Assembly: GCA_016210435.1 (NCBI GenBank)
Contig: JACQUF010000418.1
Location: 1 to 10,206, forward strand
Length of the DNA: 10,206 nt
DNA from: Chloroflexota bacterium
Lineage (GTDB): Bacteria > Chloroflexota > Dehalococcoidia > Lucifugimonadales > Lucifugimonadaceae
Reading direction: 5' to 3'
The notes below the pieces were generated by a model that did no database searches, had not been told where the DNA came from, and was given only the letters and a program-made list of their open reading frames with translations. The position numbers and the translations under genes are program-made. Numbering within the stretch: position 1 is the first letter of the stretch; every line of letters starts with the position of its first letter. Below, one piece after another: positions 1 through 6,772 of the stretch.

Positions 1-1
1 G

Positions 2-502
2 ACCCAGACAGCATCAAATGTTCGTGTCGGCAAGGTGGCAGCCACAAGCCTTAGCGCGAATCCAGGGGTCCCGAAACACCCCCAGAGCGAAGTTGAGGTG
101 TATCTGGACGGGATCCGTGGCGACTACCACTCCGGGCCCAGCAACAAACACAAGAAGTCCGGTCCGCCCGAGCCGAACACCCGCTCGATCAGCATGGTCG
201 CCCGGGAAGTGATCGAGAACGTCAGCCGGGCATTGCAGATCGAACTCAAACCGGGCGATCTTGGCGAGAACTTCCTTGTCGAGGGGGTAGGCGACCTTTC
301 TGACCTGCAGCCGGGAGACCTGATTCGCCTTGGGCCGACCGTGACGGTGGTCGTCACGAAGCAGAACGCTCCCTGCTCGACGCTCGCCGTTCACCATCCA
401 GAGATCGTGGAGTTTTTGAAGAACCAGCGCGGGATCGTGGGCCGGGTACTGTACGTCGGCTTCGTGAAACCGGGCGATCGTGCAGAGGTCCGCAAGCAGT
501 GA
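2..502 (+). CDS. MOSC-domain protein, probably 5'-partial
   Basis: MOSC domains (named after the molybdenum cofactor sulfurase C-terminal region) are small beta-barrel domains that handle sulfur or the molybdenum cofactor, often through a conserved cysteine. Counting from the in-frame GTG at base 35 (155 residues), the family pattern is visible: GVPKHP near residues 11-16, then DGIRGDYHSGP matching the usual 'GlxGDxHag', GENF near residue 78, LQPGDLIRLG, a Pro-Cys pair with the candidate catalytic Cys at residue 114, and a C-terminal GIVGRVLYVGFVKPGDRAEV. The frame is open to the window edge with no ATG, GTG or TTG before base 35. The residues encoded there (VRVGKV) resemble the normal first strand of the domain, so I infer that the true start lies left of the window. 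The GTG at 35 is the fallback. The stop overlaps the start of the next gene (GTGA), implying co-translation. The domain call is firm; the substrate is unknown. Confidence 0.8.
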   Translation, partial: TQTASNVRVGKVAATSLSANPGVPKHPQSEVEVYLDGIRGDYHSGPSNKHKKSGPPEPNTRSISMVAREVIENVSRALQIELKPGDLGENFLVEGVGDLSDLQPGDLIRLGPTVTVVVTKQNAPCSTLAVHHPEIVEFLKNQRGIVGRVLYVGFVKPGDRAEVRKQ

Positions 503-1545
503 AACTCTTCTTCATTGGCGCCGGCGCAATCGGAAGTTATCTGGGGGGATTCCTTTCACGGGCCGGGCATGACGTCACGATCGTGGACCCGTGGCCCGAG
601 CAGGTGGAAGCAATAGACAGGCAGGGGATATCCGTGAGCGGTCCGCACGCGCCCTTTGTGGCCCGGCCGAAGGCGCTGCATGTTTACGAAGCGCAGCGTC
701 TGGCGCCCGAATTCGAAATCGCGTTCATCGCGATGAAGTCCTACGACACGGCATGGGCGACTCGCTTCGCAATGAGATTCATCAGGCCGGACGGATACGT
801 CGTATCGGCGCAGAACTGCTGGAATGACCCGGTAATCGCCTCCATTGTCGGAACCGGCCGAGCGGTCGGCCTGATCATGTCGAGGATCTCGGTTGCCGTC
901 TGGGAACCCGGAAAAGTCGAACGCGGTGTGGAGAAGGGCGCCTCGACCGGCTATTACGTCTTCCGGGCGGGCGAACACGACGGCCGGATCACGCTGAGGG
1001 TGCAAGAGCTGGCGAAGGTTCTGTCGGTAATCGATGCCGCGCAGGCGACCGACAATCTGTGGGGAGAGCGCTGGGCCAAGCTCAGTCAGAATTCGATGGG
1101 GAACGCGGTCCAGGCGATGAGCGGTTTGGGAACGCTGGAAATTGCGTCGATGCCCCGCGGGAGACAGATCACCATCCTGCTGGCGTCCGAATCGGCGAAG
1201 ACAGGATTGAGACTCGGTTACAAGGTGCCGAAGTTCGGCGCTGCGGCGGCCGAGACGTGGGCCCAGGCAGACCGCGGCGATGTTTTCGAAGAACTGAATG
1301 CGATGCTGACGCCGAAGGAATCCTTGGGCCGGAACTGGCGGGCGTCGATGGCGCAAGACGTGATCAAGGGCCGGCGTTCGGAGATCGACCATATGAACGG
1401 GTTCGTTGCGCGGAAGGCTCGCGAAGCCGGCGTGCCCGCGCCGGTTTCCGAGGCGACCGTGAACATGATGCACAGGATCGACGCTGGAACTGTCAAGCCC
1501 GCCGCGGGAAATATCGAGCGCGTCCTGAAGGCGGCCGGCTACTGA
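499..1545 (+). CDS. 2-dehydropantoate 2-reductase-like (ApbA/PanE family) oxidoreductase
   Basis: A 348-residue NADPH-dependent oxidoreductase of the ketopantoate reductase family; the classical member reduces ketopantoate to pantoate for coenzyme A synthesis. The N-terminal Rossmann motif GAGAIG (residues 7-12) is followed by IVDP. Other family positions are present: K80 in IAMKSYDT, N106 in SAQN, K194 in WAKL (equivalent of the catalytic Lys), N198 and N202, RASM around 281-284, and E295 in RRSEIDHMNG (equivalent of the catalytic Glu), then a VPAPVSEAT tail. It is longer than the roughly 300 residues of typical PanE, with extra sequence in the middle (about 130-165). Start: GTG at 499 within GTGA, overlapping the MOSC stop, with an AGAGG at 484-488. 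No other pantothenate gene is adjacent and this family has many paralogues of other substrate range, so I give no panE symbol. The family is certain; the substrate is not. Confidence 0.88.
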   Translation: MKLFFIGAGAIGSYLGGFLSRAGHDVTIVDPWPEQVEAIDRQGISVSGPHAPFVARPKALHVYEAQRLAPEFEIAFIAMKSYDTAWATRFAMRFIRPDGYVVSAQNCWNDPVIASIVGTGRAVGLIMSRISVAVWEPGKVERGVEKGASTGYYVFRAGEHDGRITLRVQELAKVLSVIDAAQATDNLWGERWAKLSQNSMGNAVQAMSGLGTLEIASMPRGRQITILLASESAKTGLRLGYKVPKFGAAAAETWAQADRGDVFEELNAMLTPKESLGRNWRASMAQDVIKGRRSEIDHMNGFVARKAREAGVPAPVSEATVNMMHRIDAGTVKPAAGNIERVLKAAGY

Positions 1546-1705
1546 AGGCCATGTTGTCGTTCCCGGAGTCGTGGTCTGAGCCCGTCGAAGACCCTGACGA
1601 AGGGCGTCCTTGCGGTTTAGAGCCGGCCAGGCCCTTCCCTTCGACAGGGCTCAGGCGCCGCGCTGAGCCTGACGAAGCGGCAAGCTGGCTCAGGGCGCGT
1701 CCGGC
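1546..1705. other. Intergenic region with REP-like units before dinG
   Basis: This 160 bp gap separates the oxidoreductase gene from dinG. It carries repeated CTGAGCC/CGAAG-type units (entered separately) and no credible gene. Open frames that cross it are continuations of out-of-frame reading through the neighbours. I see no clear -35/-10 pair and no T-run terminator. The stretch just before the dinG ATG has only a weak AGGG (1692-1695) as ribosome-binding sequence. Confidence 0.6.
1576..1677. repeat. REP-like palindromic unit, three copies in alternating orientation
   Basis: Copy A is CTGAGCCCGTCGAAG at 1576-1590 (plus). Copy B is its near reverse complement CTTCGACAGGGCTCAG at 1639-1654. 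Copy C is CTGAGCCTGACGAAG at 1663-1677 (plus). A partial copy, CCTGACGAAG, sits at 1593-1602. B and C form an imperfect hairpin with an 8 nt loop; A and B could pair instead around a 48 nt loop. Units of the type CTTCGACAGGCTCAG recur in intergenic DNA of many high-GC bacteria, so I read this as a dispersed REP-like repeat. Whether it acts as a transcript stabiliser, an attenuator of dinG, or nothing is unknown. Confidence 0.7.
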
Positions 1706-4546
1706 ATGACGCAATCTGCCCTCGACACGCTTCTGCCGCGCCGCCGCCTCGAAGACGAGGTGATGGTCGCGCTCGACCTCGAGACCTCCGGGCTGAACGC
1801 CGAATCAGACCGCATCATCGAGCTAGGCGCAGTTCGCTTTCGCGGCCGTGAACGGCTTGCGACCTTTTCATCGCTCGTCAATCCGAATCTGAAGCTCGAG
1901 AGCCCGATCGTAGCCCTGACCGGTATCACGCAGGCTCAATTGGACGGTGCCCCGCAGTTCCAGTCCGTCGTGGCGGAGTTCGCGAGCTTTATCGGCGACT
2001 GTCCTGTGGTCGGACATCGCGTGTCATTCGATCTTGCATTCCTGCGGTCGCACGGCATCCGGCTATCCGGTCCCACGTATGACACCTTCGACCTGGCGGC
2101 GGTCGTGATGCCCGAAGGTCCGGAATACGGGCTTGGCGCACTGGCTGAGCGCCATCATGTGGCACATGAGAGCCCGCACCGCGCGCTGTCAGATGCGCTC
2201 GCGACCCAGGCGATCTTCGTCCAGCTGATCGAACGGCTGAAGGTACTGGACAGCGGTGTGCTGGCCGCACTCGTCAGGCTGGGAGGCAGCCAGGGGTGGA
2301 GTGTCTCCGGGCTGGCGCGCCGGATCCTCGACATGCGGAGTTCGATCGAACGGCGCAGCCTCGTCGGCCCGCTCGGCATCGATGAGCGTGACCTGGCGGC
2401 CAGGACACGAGCCCAGAAGGGCGCCCGTGCCATTTCCTGGGTCGCGCCATCGATCGGTTCAGTTGCGGAGATCTTTGGGCCTGGCGGCCACCTCTCGCGC
2501 CTTATGCCTGGCTACGAGGAGAGGCCGCAACAGGTGGAGATGGCCGACGCCGTCAAGCGCGCGATCGACGATGGGGAGCATCTCATCGTCGAAGCGGGCA
2601 CCGGCGTCGGCAAGTCGCTTGCGTACCTGATCCCGGCCGCGCTGCATGCGCTGGCAGGCAAGGGCGCGGTTGTGATCTCCACGAATACGATCAACCTCCA
2701 GCAACAGCTCTTCGACAAAGATATCCCCGCTGCCCGTTCGGTCCTGGGGGCGCTCGGCGTCCAGCCGGACATCCTCAGGGTCGCCCAGCTCAAGGGACGT
2801 TCCAACGACCTGTGCTTTCGCCGTTGGGCCTTCGCCCAGGGCAATCCGCCACCCGACCTCGACACGGTCCGGCTTCTCGGGAAGTGCCTGGTGTGGCTCC
2901 GGGAAACGACCTCGGGAGATCGTGCGGAGCTCGGACTGGACCGGAGAGACGGGACCGGGTTCACAAGGCTGTCGGCTCAGGGCGCTGCGTCCTGCCCTGC
3001 TCCCGAAGGCCCATGTTTCCTTCGAAGAGCGCGGGCCGAGGCCCAGGCCGCGGACCTCATAATCGTGAACCACTCGCTGTTGCTTTCAGATCTCGCCATG
3101 GGCGGCGGATTGATCCCGCCGCACGCCGCGCTCGTCATCGACGAGGCCCATCACCTGGAGGCCGTCGCGACACGGCATCTTGGCTTTTCCATTTTCCAGA
3201 CGCAGATCGAATCTGATCTTGGCGCGCTGGAAGGCGAGCGGGGTTTCGTGGCTGACGCGCTACGCACGGCCCAGCTGGGCGCCAGGTCACAGGCGGGAAT
3301 CGAGGCGCTGGGGCCAGTCGCGGCTGCAGTCATGACCGACGTTCCGCGAGCACGGCGGGCCGCCGCGGATTTCTTCGAAATCCTGGGTCGTTTCGCCGCG
3401 GAAATGCTCGAAGCTGCGGGACAATCCACCGATTACCGGGTCACACCGCAGGTACGCGCCCAGGCGCGCTGGACCAGCATCGAGATCGCCTGGGAGAACT
3501 TCGATCTGGTCGTGGGACGGGTAGGGGACGGCCTGCGGGCGGTCTCGCAGGGCATCGCCAGGTGTACCTCTGAATCGGATGAGGCCGTCCAGGCCGTACA
3601 GCTGAACCTTGCGGGCGCGATTGAATCGGCGGAAGCGACGCGCGCCAGCCTGCGCCAGTCCATCGCAGAGCCTCGTCCCGACATGATCTACTGGCTGAGC
3701 TATCGGACCGGCGACGGGACAACCAATGTAAATGCAGCGCCGCTGGACGTCGCGCCGCTTCTGAAGGAGCACCTGTTCACCAAGGAGAGGTGCGTCATTC
3801 TCACCAGTGGCACACTTGTTTCCAACGGCGGCTTCCAGCGGCTCCGGCGGGCGCTGGGCGTAGAAACCGGGCGTGAGATGGCGCTGGGATCGCCGTTCGA
3901 TTACACAAAGGCGGCGTTGATCGCAGCTCCAGACGACCTGCCAGAGCCATCGGCACCCGGATTCAACCGGGCTGTTGCCGAGGTAATCAGGGAGATCGCA
4001 CTCGCGACTCGCGACAGGACGCTCGTCCTCTTCACCTCCAACTCGTCCCTCCTGGTCGCACGAGACGTTTTGCGCGAGCCCCTCCGAAGCGAAGGAATCA
4101 AGGTCGTGGGCCAGGGTCCCGATGGGTCGCCTGCTCGCATCATGCGCGCGCTGGCCGAGAACCAGGCGACCGTAGCGATGGGCGCGGCCAGTCTCTGGGA
4201 AGGCGTAGATTTGGACGGGGTACCGATTAAGACGCTGGTCGTGGCACGCCTGCCGTTCCCCGTACCGACGGATCCGATCTACGCGGCCCGCGCCGAACTC
4301 TATGAAGACAGCTTCGGCGAGTACATGGTCCCGGAAGCGGTGCAGCGGTTGCGGCAGGGTTTCGGACGCCTGATCAGGAATCGCTCGGACCGGGGCGCAT
4401 GCGTCGTTCTGGACAGGCGTCTGGTGACGAAAGCCTATGGAGTGCAATTCATCAAGGCGTTGCCGCCATGCACGGTAACGCGCGTCCCGTGGCGACATCT
4501 CGGCCAGACGGTGAGCAATTGGATCCGGTACGGACGGGCTTCCTGA
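1706..4546 (+). CDS. dinG: DinG-family exonuclease-helicase (DEDDh exonuclease fused to XPD-like helicase)
   Basis: A 946-residue two-part DNA repair enzyme. Residues about 20-180 are a DnaQ-like 3'-5' exonuclease of the DEDDh class: D24-x-E26 in LDLETSG, D109 in SFDLAFL, and H158 with D163 in HRALSD. From about 265 it is a superfamily 2 DNA helicase of the DinG/XPD type: RPQQ at 273-276, Walker A AGTGVGKS at 297-304 (K303), DEAH at 479-482, SGTL at 701-704, WEGVD at 831-835, and motif VI QGFGRLIR at 884-891. Cysteines 370, 394, 430 and 437 fall between Walker A and DEAH, where Fe-S members bind their cluster. All catalytic exonuclease residues are present, so I expect both activities, as in the longer DinG type of Firmicutes and Chloroflexi rather than the exonuclease-free E. 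coli DinG. ATG 1706 is chosen; ATG 1763 (residue 20) is possible but its GAGG is only 2 nt away. The 3' end overlaps ogg. Confidence 0.93.
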   Translation: MTQSALDTLLPRRRLEDEVMVALDLETSGLNAESDRIIELGAVRFRGRERLATFSSLVNPNLKLESPIVALTGITQAQLDGAPQFQSVVAEFASFIGDCPVVGHRVSFDLAFLRSHGIRLSGPTYDTFDLAAVVMPEGPEYGLGALAERHHVAHESPHRALSDALATQAIFVQLIERLKVLDSGVLAALVRLGGSQGWSVSGLARRILDMRSSIERRSLVGPLGIDERDLAARTRAQKGARAISWVAPSIGSVAEIFGPGGHLSRLMPGYEERPQQVEMADAVKRAIDDGEHLIVEAGTGVGKSLAYLIPAALHALAGKGAVVISTNTINLQQQLFDKDIPAARSVLGALGVQPDILRVAQLKGRSNDLCFRRWAFAQGNPPPDLDTVRLLGKCLVWLRETTSGDRAELGLDRRDGTGFTRLSAQGAASCPAPEGPCFLRRARAEAQAADLIIVNHSLLLSDLAMGGGLIPPHAALVIDEAHHLEAVATRHLGFSIFQTQIESDLGALEGERGFVADALRTAQLGARSQAGIEALGPVAAAVMTDVPRARRAAADFFEILGRFAAEMLEAAGQSTDYRVTPQVRAQARWTSIEIAWENFDLVVGRVGDGLRAVSQGIARCTSESDEAVQAVQLNLAGAIESAEATRASLRQSIAEPRPDMIYWLSYRTGDGTTNVNAAPLDVAPLLKEHLFTKERCVILTSGTLVSNGGFQRLRRALGVETGREMALGSPFDYTKAALIAAPDDLPEPSAPGFNRAVAEVIREIALATRDRTLVLFTSNSSLLVARDVLREPLRSEGIKVVGQGPDGSPARIMRALAENQATVAMGAASLWEGVDLDGVPIKTLVVARLPFPVPTDPIYAARAELYEDSFGEYMVPEAVQRLRQGFGRLIRNRSDRGACVVLDRRLVTKAYGVQFIKALPPCTVTRVPWRHLGQTVSNWIRYGRAS

Positions 4547-5460
4547 GCGCCGCGTTCCTGCCGTGCGAATCGATCGACCTCGAGGCCACGCTCGATGGTG
4601 GCCAGGCCTTCCGCTGGTGGCGCGAAGGCGAGGGCTTTCGGGGTGTAGTCGGCAGGCAGGCATACAGGCTTTCGGCAGCGGAAGCCGGCATACGAATTGA
4701 GACCGCGGATGGCAGCCCGCTCCGCGATGCCGAGTTGGCCGGACTGCACCGTTACCTCGCGCTCGACTACGACCTGGAAAGTTTGCGAACCCGGTATGGC
4801 GGTGACCCCTGCATTGGCTCCGCCCTACGCGGCTGGCCAGGGCTCAGGGTCCTCAGACAGGACCGCTGGGAATGCCTCGTGGCCTTCATCTGTTCCTCGA
4901 TCTCCAGTATCCCGCGGATCAAATTGAATGTCGGTTCCATCGCGGCCGCCTACGGTGATCGCATAGGGCCCGGGCCACGGGACTTCGCATTTCCCCCGCC
5001 AGATCGCCTGGCGGCGGCAGGCGAGACGGCTCTACGCGGTCTCGGACTCGGATTTCGCGCTCGATGCGTAGCGCATGCGGCTGAATCGATCGTGAACGGC
5101 AACCTCGACCTGGAAGCGGTCTACGAAATGCCGTACGAAGCAGCGCTGGGCGCGCTCACCAATCTCGATGGGGTAGGCGAGAAGGTCGCCGACTGCGTGC
5201 TGGCGTTTGCTTTCGACAAGCCCCAGGCATTCCCGATCGACCGCTGGGTGAAGCGCGCGCTCGAGGAGTGGTACGGGGCGCCCGCGAACCTGTCGAACGG
5301 GAAGACCGCGGCATGGGCGCGGGCCAAGTTCGGCGCTGACGGCGCCTACGTCCAGCAGTATCTGTTCCACAGGCAGCGCATCACGTCTCGAATGGCGCCG
5401 AGCCGGAGGGCGAATGAGTTTACCGAGAAATCAGCTACTCGGTCCTTCGTGCAAGCATGA
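4468..5460 (+). CDS. ogg: 8-oxoguanine DNA glycosylase/AP lyase, OGG1 type
   Basis: Base-excision repair enzyme expected to remove 8-oxoguanine from DNA and nick the abasic site. With the ATG at 4468 it has 330 residues. The N-terminal domain shows GGQAFRWW, as in OGG1. The helix-hairpin-helix GPD core has LDGVGEKVADC with the Schiff-base lysine K239 and its following cysteine C243, then D258 in FPIDRW. The 19-residue K-to-D spacing equals K249-D268 of human OGG1. GLGFRAR (R197 equals R204) and Q296/F300 (equal to Q315/F319, the base pocket) are also present. Oddly, FICSS is followed by I-S-S (145-147) where human OGG1 has N-N-N, although R150 (R154) is kept. Start choice: ATG 4468 has AAGG about 10 nt upstream and overlaps dinG by 79 nt; TTG 4519 would leave a 28 nt overlap; the ATG at 4399 is further inside dinG. 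It is probably co-transcribed with dinG. Confidence 0.9.
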   Translation: MHGNARPVATSRPDGEQLDPVRTGFLSAAFLPCESIDLEATLDGGQAFRWWREGEGFRGVVGRQAYRLSAAEAGIRIETADGSPLRDAELAGLHRYLALDYDLESLRTRYGGDPCIGSALRGWPGLRVLRQDRWECLVAFICSSISSIPRIKLNVGSIAAAYGDRIGPGPRDFAFPPPDRLAAAGETALRGLGLGFRARCVAHAAESIVNGNLDLEAVYEMPYEAALGALTNLDGVGEKVADCVLAFAFDKPQAFPIDRWVKRALEEWYGAPANLSNGKTAAWARAKFGADGAYVQQYLFHRQRITSRMAPSRRANEFTEKSATRSFVQA

Positions 5461-6697
5461 TCGGCAACCGTCGCCGGACCAGCGCGAGTTCGTCCGCTTT
5501 GCTCGCAACTGCACCATCGAGACGCGCCCGCTTCAGTTCATCCAGTAATTCGCCGATGAGCGGCCCCTGAGGGACCCCGGCCGCCAGGAGGTCATTGCCG
5601 TCGCACTCAGGCGTGACGTCCCTGAGCACCTCCAGATACTGCTTGAGCCACTGTCGCTGAAACGTGGCCGGAGCAAGGGCCAGCTGTGCCTTCAGGGTCT
5701 CGGCTGCGAAAGGGGCGAGGATGTCCGCCACTTCGCTTGGCCGGACGGCCGGGTTTTCCAGGAGCCGTGAATACTGGCGATAGCGTGGACCCTGATTCAG
5801 CAACTCCACCCATTGCTTTGGCGGCTCCAGGCGGCGCGTTACCGCGGCGGCTTCCTCTTCAGTCAGCCCCGCCGAAATCATTGCCACCCGGAACAGGCCG
5901 TCATCCTGTGAACTTGCCTGAGCTATCGCGTCAGTGATTCGCCGCGAGACCCGCAGCCCTGGATCGATCGCTGCCAGGACCCCGCGGTCTTCGGCAGAGG
6001 AGAGGATCTCCGCGCATTTTTTCTCTGCAAAGATCTTCTCGAGCTCAGCGCGGACCCGCGCGCCGCTTACACGGTCCAGGTAATGCATGTCGCGCGCAAG
6101 ATAATCCGCAGTGCGGGTCTCGAACTGGAAGCCGAACCTGGCTTCGTAGCGCAGGCCGCGCAATATGCGGGTAGGGTCGTCCGCGAAGCTGCGTTCGTGA
6201 AGCACGCGCAGCCGCTTCATCGTGATATCGCGCATCCCCCCGTAAGGATCGGCCAGCGTCCCGAACCGCTTCTCCGCAAGGTCGATTGCCATGGCGTTGA
6301 TCGTGAAATCACGTCGAGCGAGGTCATCCTGAGGCTCCCCGGATTCGACCTGCGGCAATGCGCCTGGTGACGGATAGGTCTCCCGCCGGGCCATGGCGAG
6401 ATCGACCGCGATGTCCTCGGTTCTCACCTTCACAGTGCCGAACTCGGAAGGGTGAAGCACCTCGCCGTGCAGCCGCTCGGCGAGCGACCGCGCGAGTTCC
6501 AGGACATCGCCCGCGACCATGATGTCGAGATCGGCGACCCGCTGCTGGAGCAGCAGATCGCGCACTGGTCCGCCGACCAGGTACGCGCCGCGGACCCGGC
6601 CACCGGGCAAGGAATGGGCGAGCCAGCCCGCCTCCTTGAGAAACGCAAGGGCGGGCCTGGGGAGCGAACGCTCCATGAGCGCGGCGAGACTGGGCAT
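5435..6697 (-). CDS. cca: Class II tRNA nucleotidyltransferase / poly(A) polymerase family protein
   Basis: A 420-residue enzyme of the class II nucleotidyltransferase family, which adds CCA (or only CC or A) to tRNA 3' ends or makes poly(A) tails. The catalytic head is clear: VGGPVRD at 41-47, the metal-binding D56-L-D58, a third carboxylate probably D99 in VDLAMARRE, RRDFTINAMA at 128-137 (ribose and base recognition), and DDPTRILRGLRYEARF at 173-188. VSGARVRAELEKIF follows in the neck, and the C-terminal GPLIGELLDELKRARLDG is a common tail motif. I see no HD phosphohydrolase domain. Specificity (CCA, CC, A or poly(A)) cannot be settled from the motifs. ATG 6697 has AGGA about 8 nt upstream on the minus strand. 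The gene converges on ogg with a 26 bp overlap and diverges from rnc over 75 bp. The symbol cca is by family only. Confidence 0.9.
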   Translation of the reverse strand: MPSLAALMERSLPRPALAFLKEAGWLAHSLPGGRVRGAYLVGGPVRDLLLQQRVADLDIMVAGDVLELARSLAERLHGEVLHPSEFGTVKVRTEDIAVDLAMARRETYPSPGALPQVESGEPQDDLARRDFTINAMAIDLAEKRFGTLADPYGGMRDITMKRLRVLHERSFADDPTRILRGLRYEARFGFQFETRTADYLARDMHYLDRVSGARVRAELEKIFAEKKCAEILSSAEDRGVLAAIDPGLRVSRRITDAIAQASSQDDGLFRVAMISAGLTEEEAAAVTRRLEPPKQWVELLNQGPRYRQYSRLLENPAVRPSEVADILAPFAAETLKAQLALAPATFQRQWLKQYLEVLRDVTPECDGNDLLAAGVPQGPLIGELLDELKRARLDGAVASKADELALVRRRLPIMLARRTE

Positions 6698-6723
6698 AGC
6701 TTCGTCCTACGAGACCCCGGCGG

Positions 6724-6732
6724 ATTGTAGCA
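6724..6732 (-). promoter_or_regulatory. Candidate extended -10 promoter for the tRNA nucleotidyltransferase gene
   Basis: On the minus strand the sequence reads TGCTACAAT. This is a TACAAT -10 hexamer (5 of 6 matches to TATAAT) preceded by the TGn of an extended -10. No good -35 is seen at 16-18 nt, as is usual for extended -10 promoters. Transcription would begin near base 6717, giving a leader of about 20 nt that includes the AGGA ribosome-binding site. Pattern match only. Confidence 0.42.
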
Positions 6733-6739
6733 ACCGCCC

Positions 6740-6748
6740 TGCTAGACT
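6740..6748 (+). promoter_or_regulatory. Candidate extended -10 promoter for rnc-ftsY
   Basis: TGCTAGACT is a weaker extended -10 (TAGACT matches 4 of 6). No convincing -35 is present. A start near base 6755 would leave about 18 nt before the TTG start of rnc, enough for the GGAGAGG ribosome-binding site. It is the best plus-strand candidate in the 75 bp divergent gap, but weak. Confidence 0.3.
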
Positions 6749-6760
6749 GGACCCAAATCT

Positions 6761-6767
6761 GGAGAGG
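6761..6767 (+). promoter_or_regulatory. Ribosome-binding site fixing the TTG start of rnc
   Basis: GGAGAGG lies 5 nt before the TTG at 6773. The ATG at 6769 is out of frame with RNase III and too close to this site, so the strong Shine-Dalgarno together with protein homology selects the TTG. Confidence 0.7.
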
Positions 6768-6772
6768 GATGG

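Noticed and set aside
556..1473. Long minus-strand open frame (305 codons) opposite the oxidoreductase gene
   Set aside because: The plus-strand gene carries full family motifs; the antisense frame shows none and has the Arg/His/Pro-rich composition of a shadow frame.
1059..1709. Plus-strand open frame crossing from the oxidoreductase gene through the REP-like region to dinG
   Set aside because: Most of it is a +1 reading of the oxidoreductase gene, and the rest translates the palindromic repeats. No domain is visible.
4399..4467. Upstream extension of the glycosylase to the ATG at 4399
   Set aside because: This would overlap dinG across the region after its motif VI by 148 nt and adds residues with no resemblance to the OGG1 N-terminus. 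ATG 4468 or TTG 4519 is more plausible.
3287..4663. Long minus-strand open frame (458 codons) opposite dinG
   Set aside because: It lies antisense to well-conserved helicase motifs, is rich in Arg, Pro and Gly without recognisable domains, and is the expected by-product of high-GC codon use.
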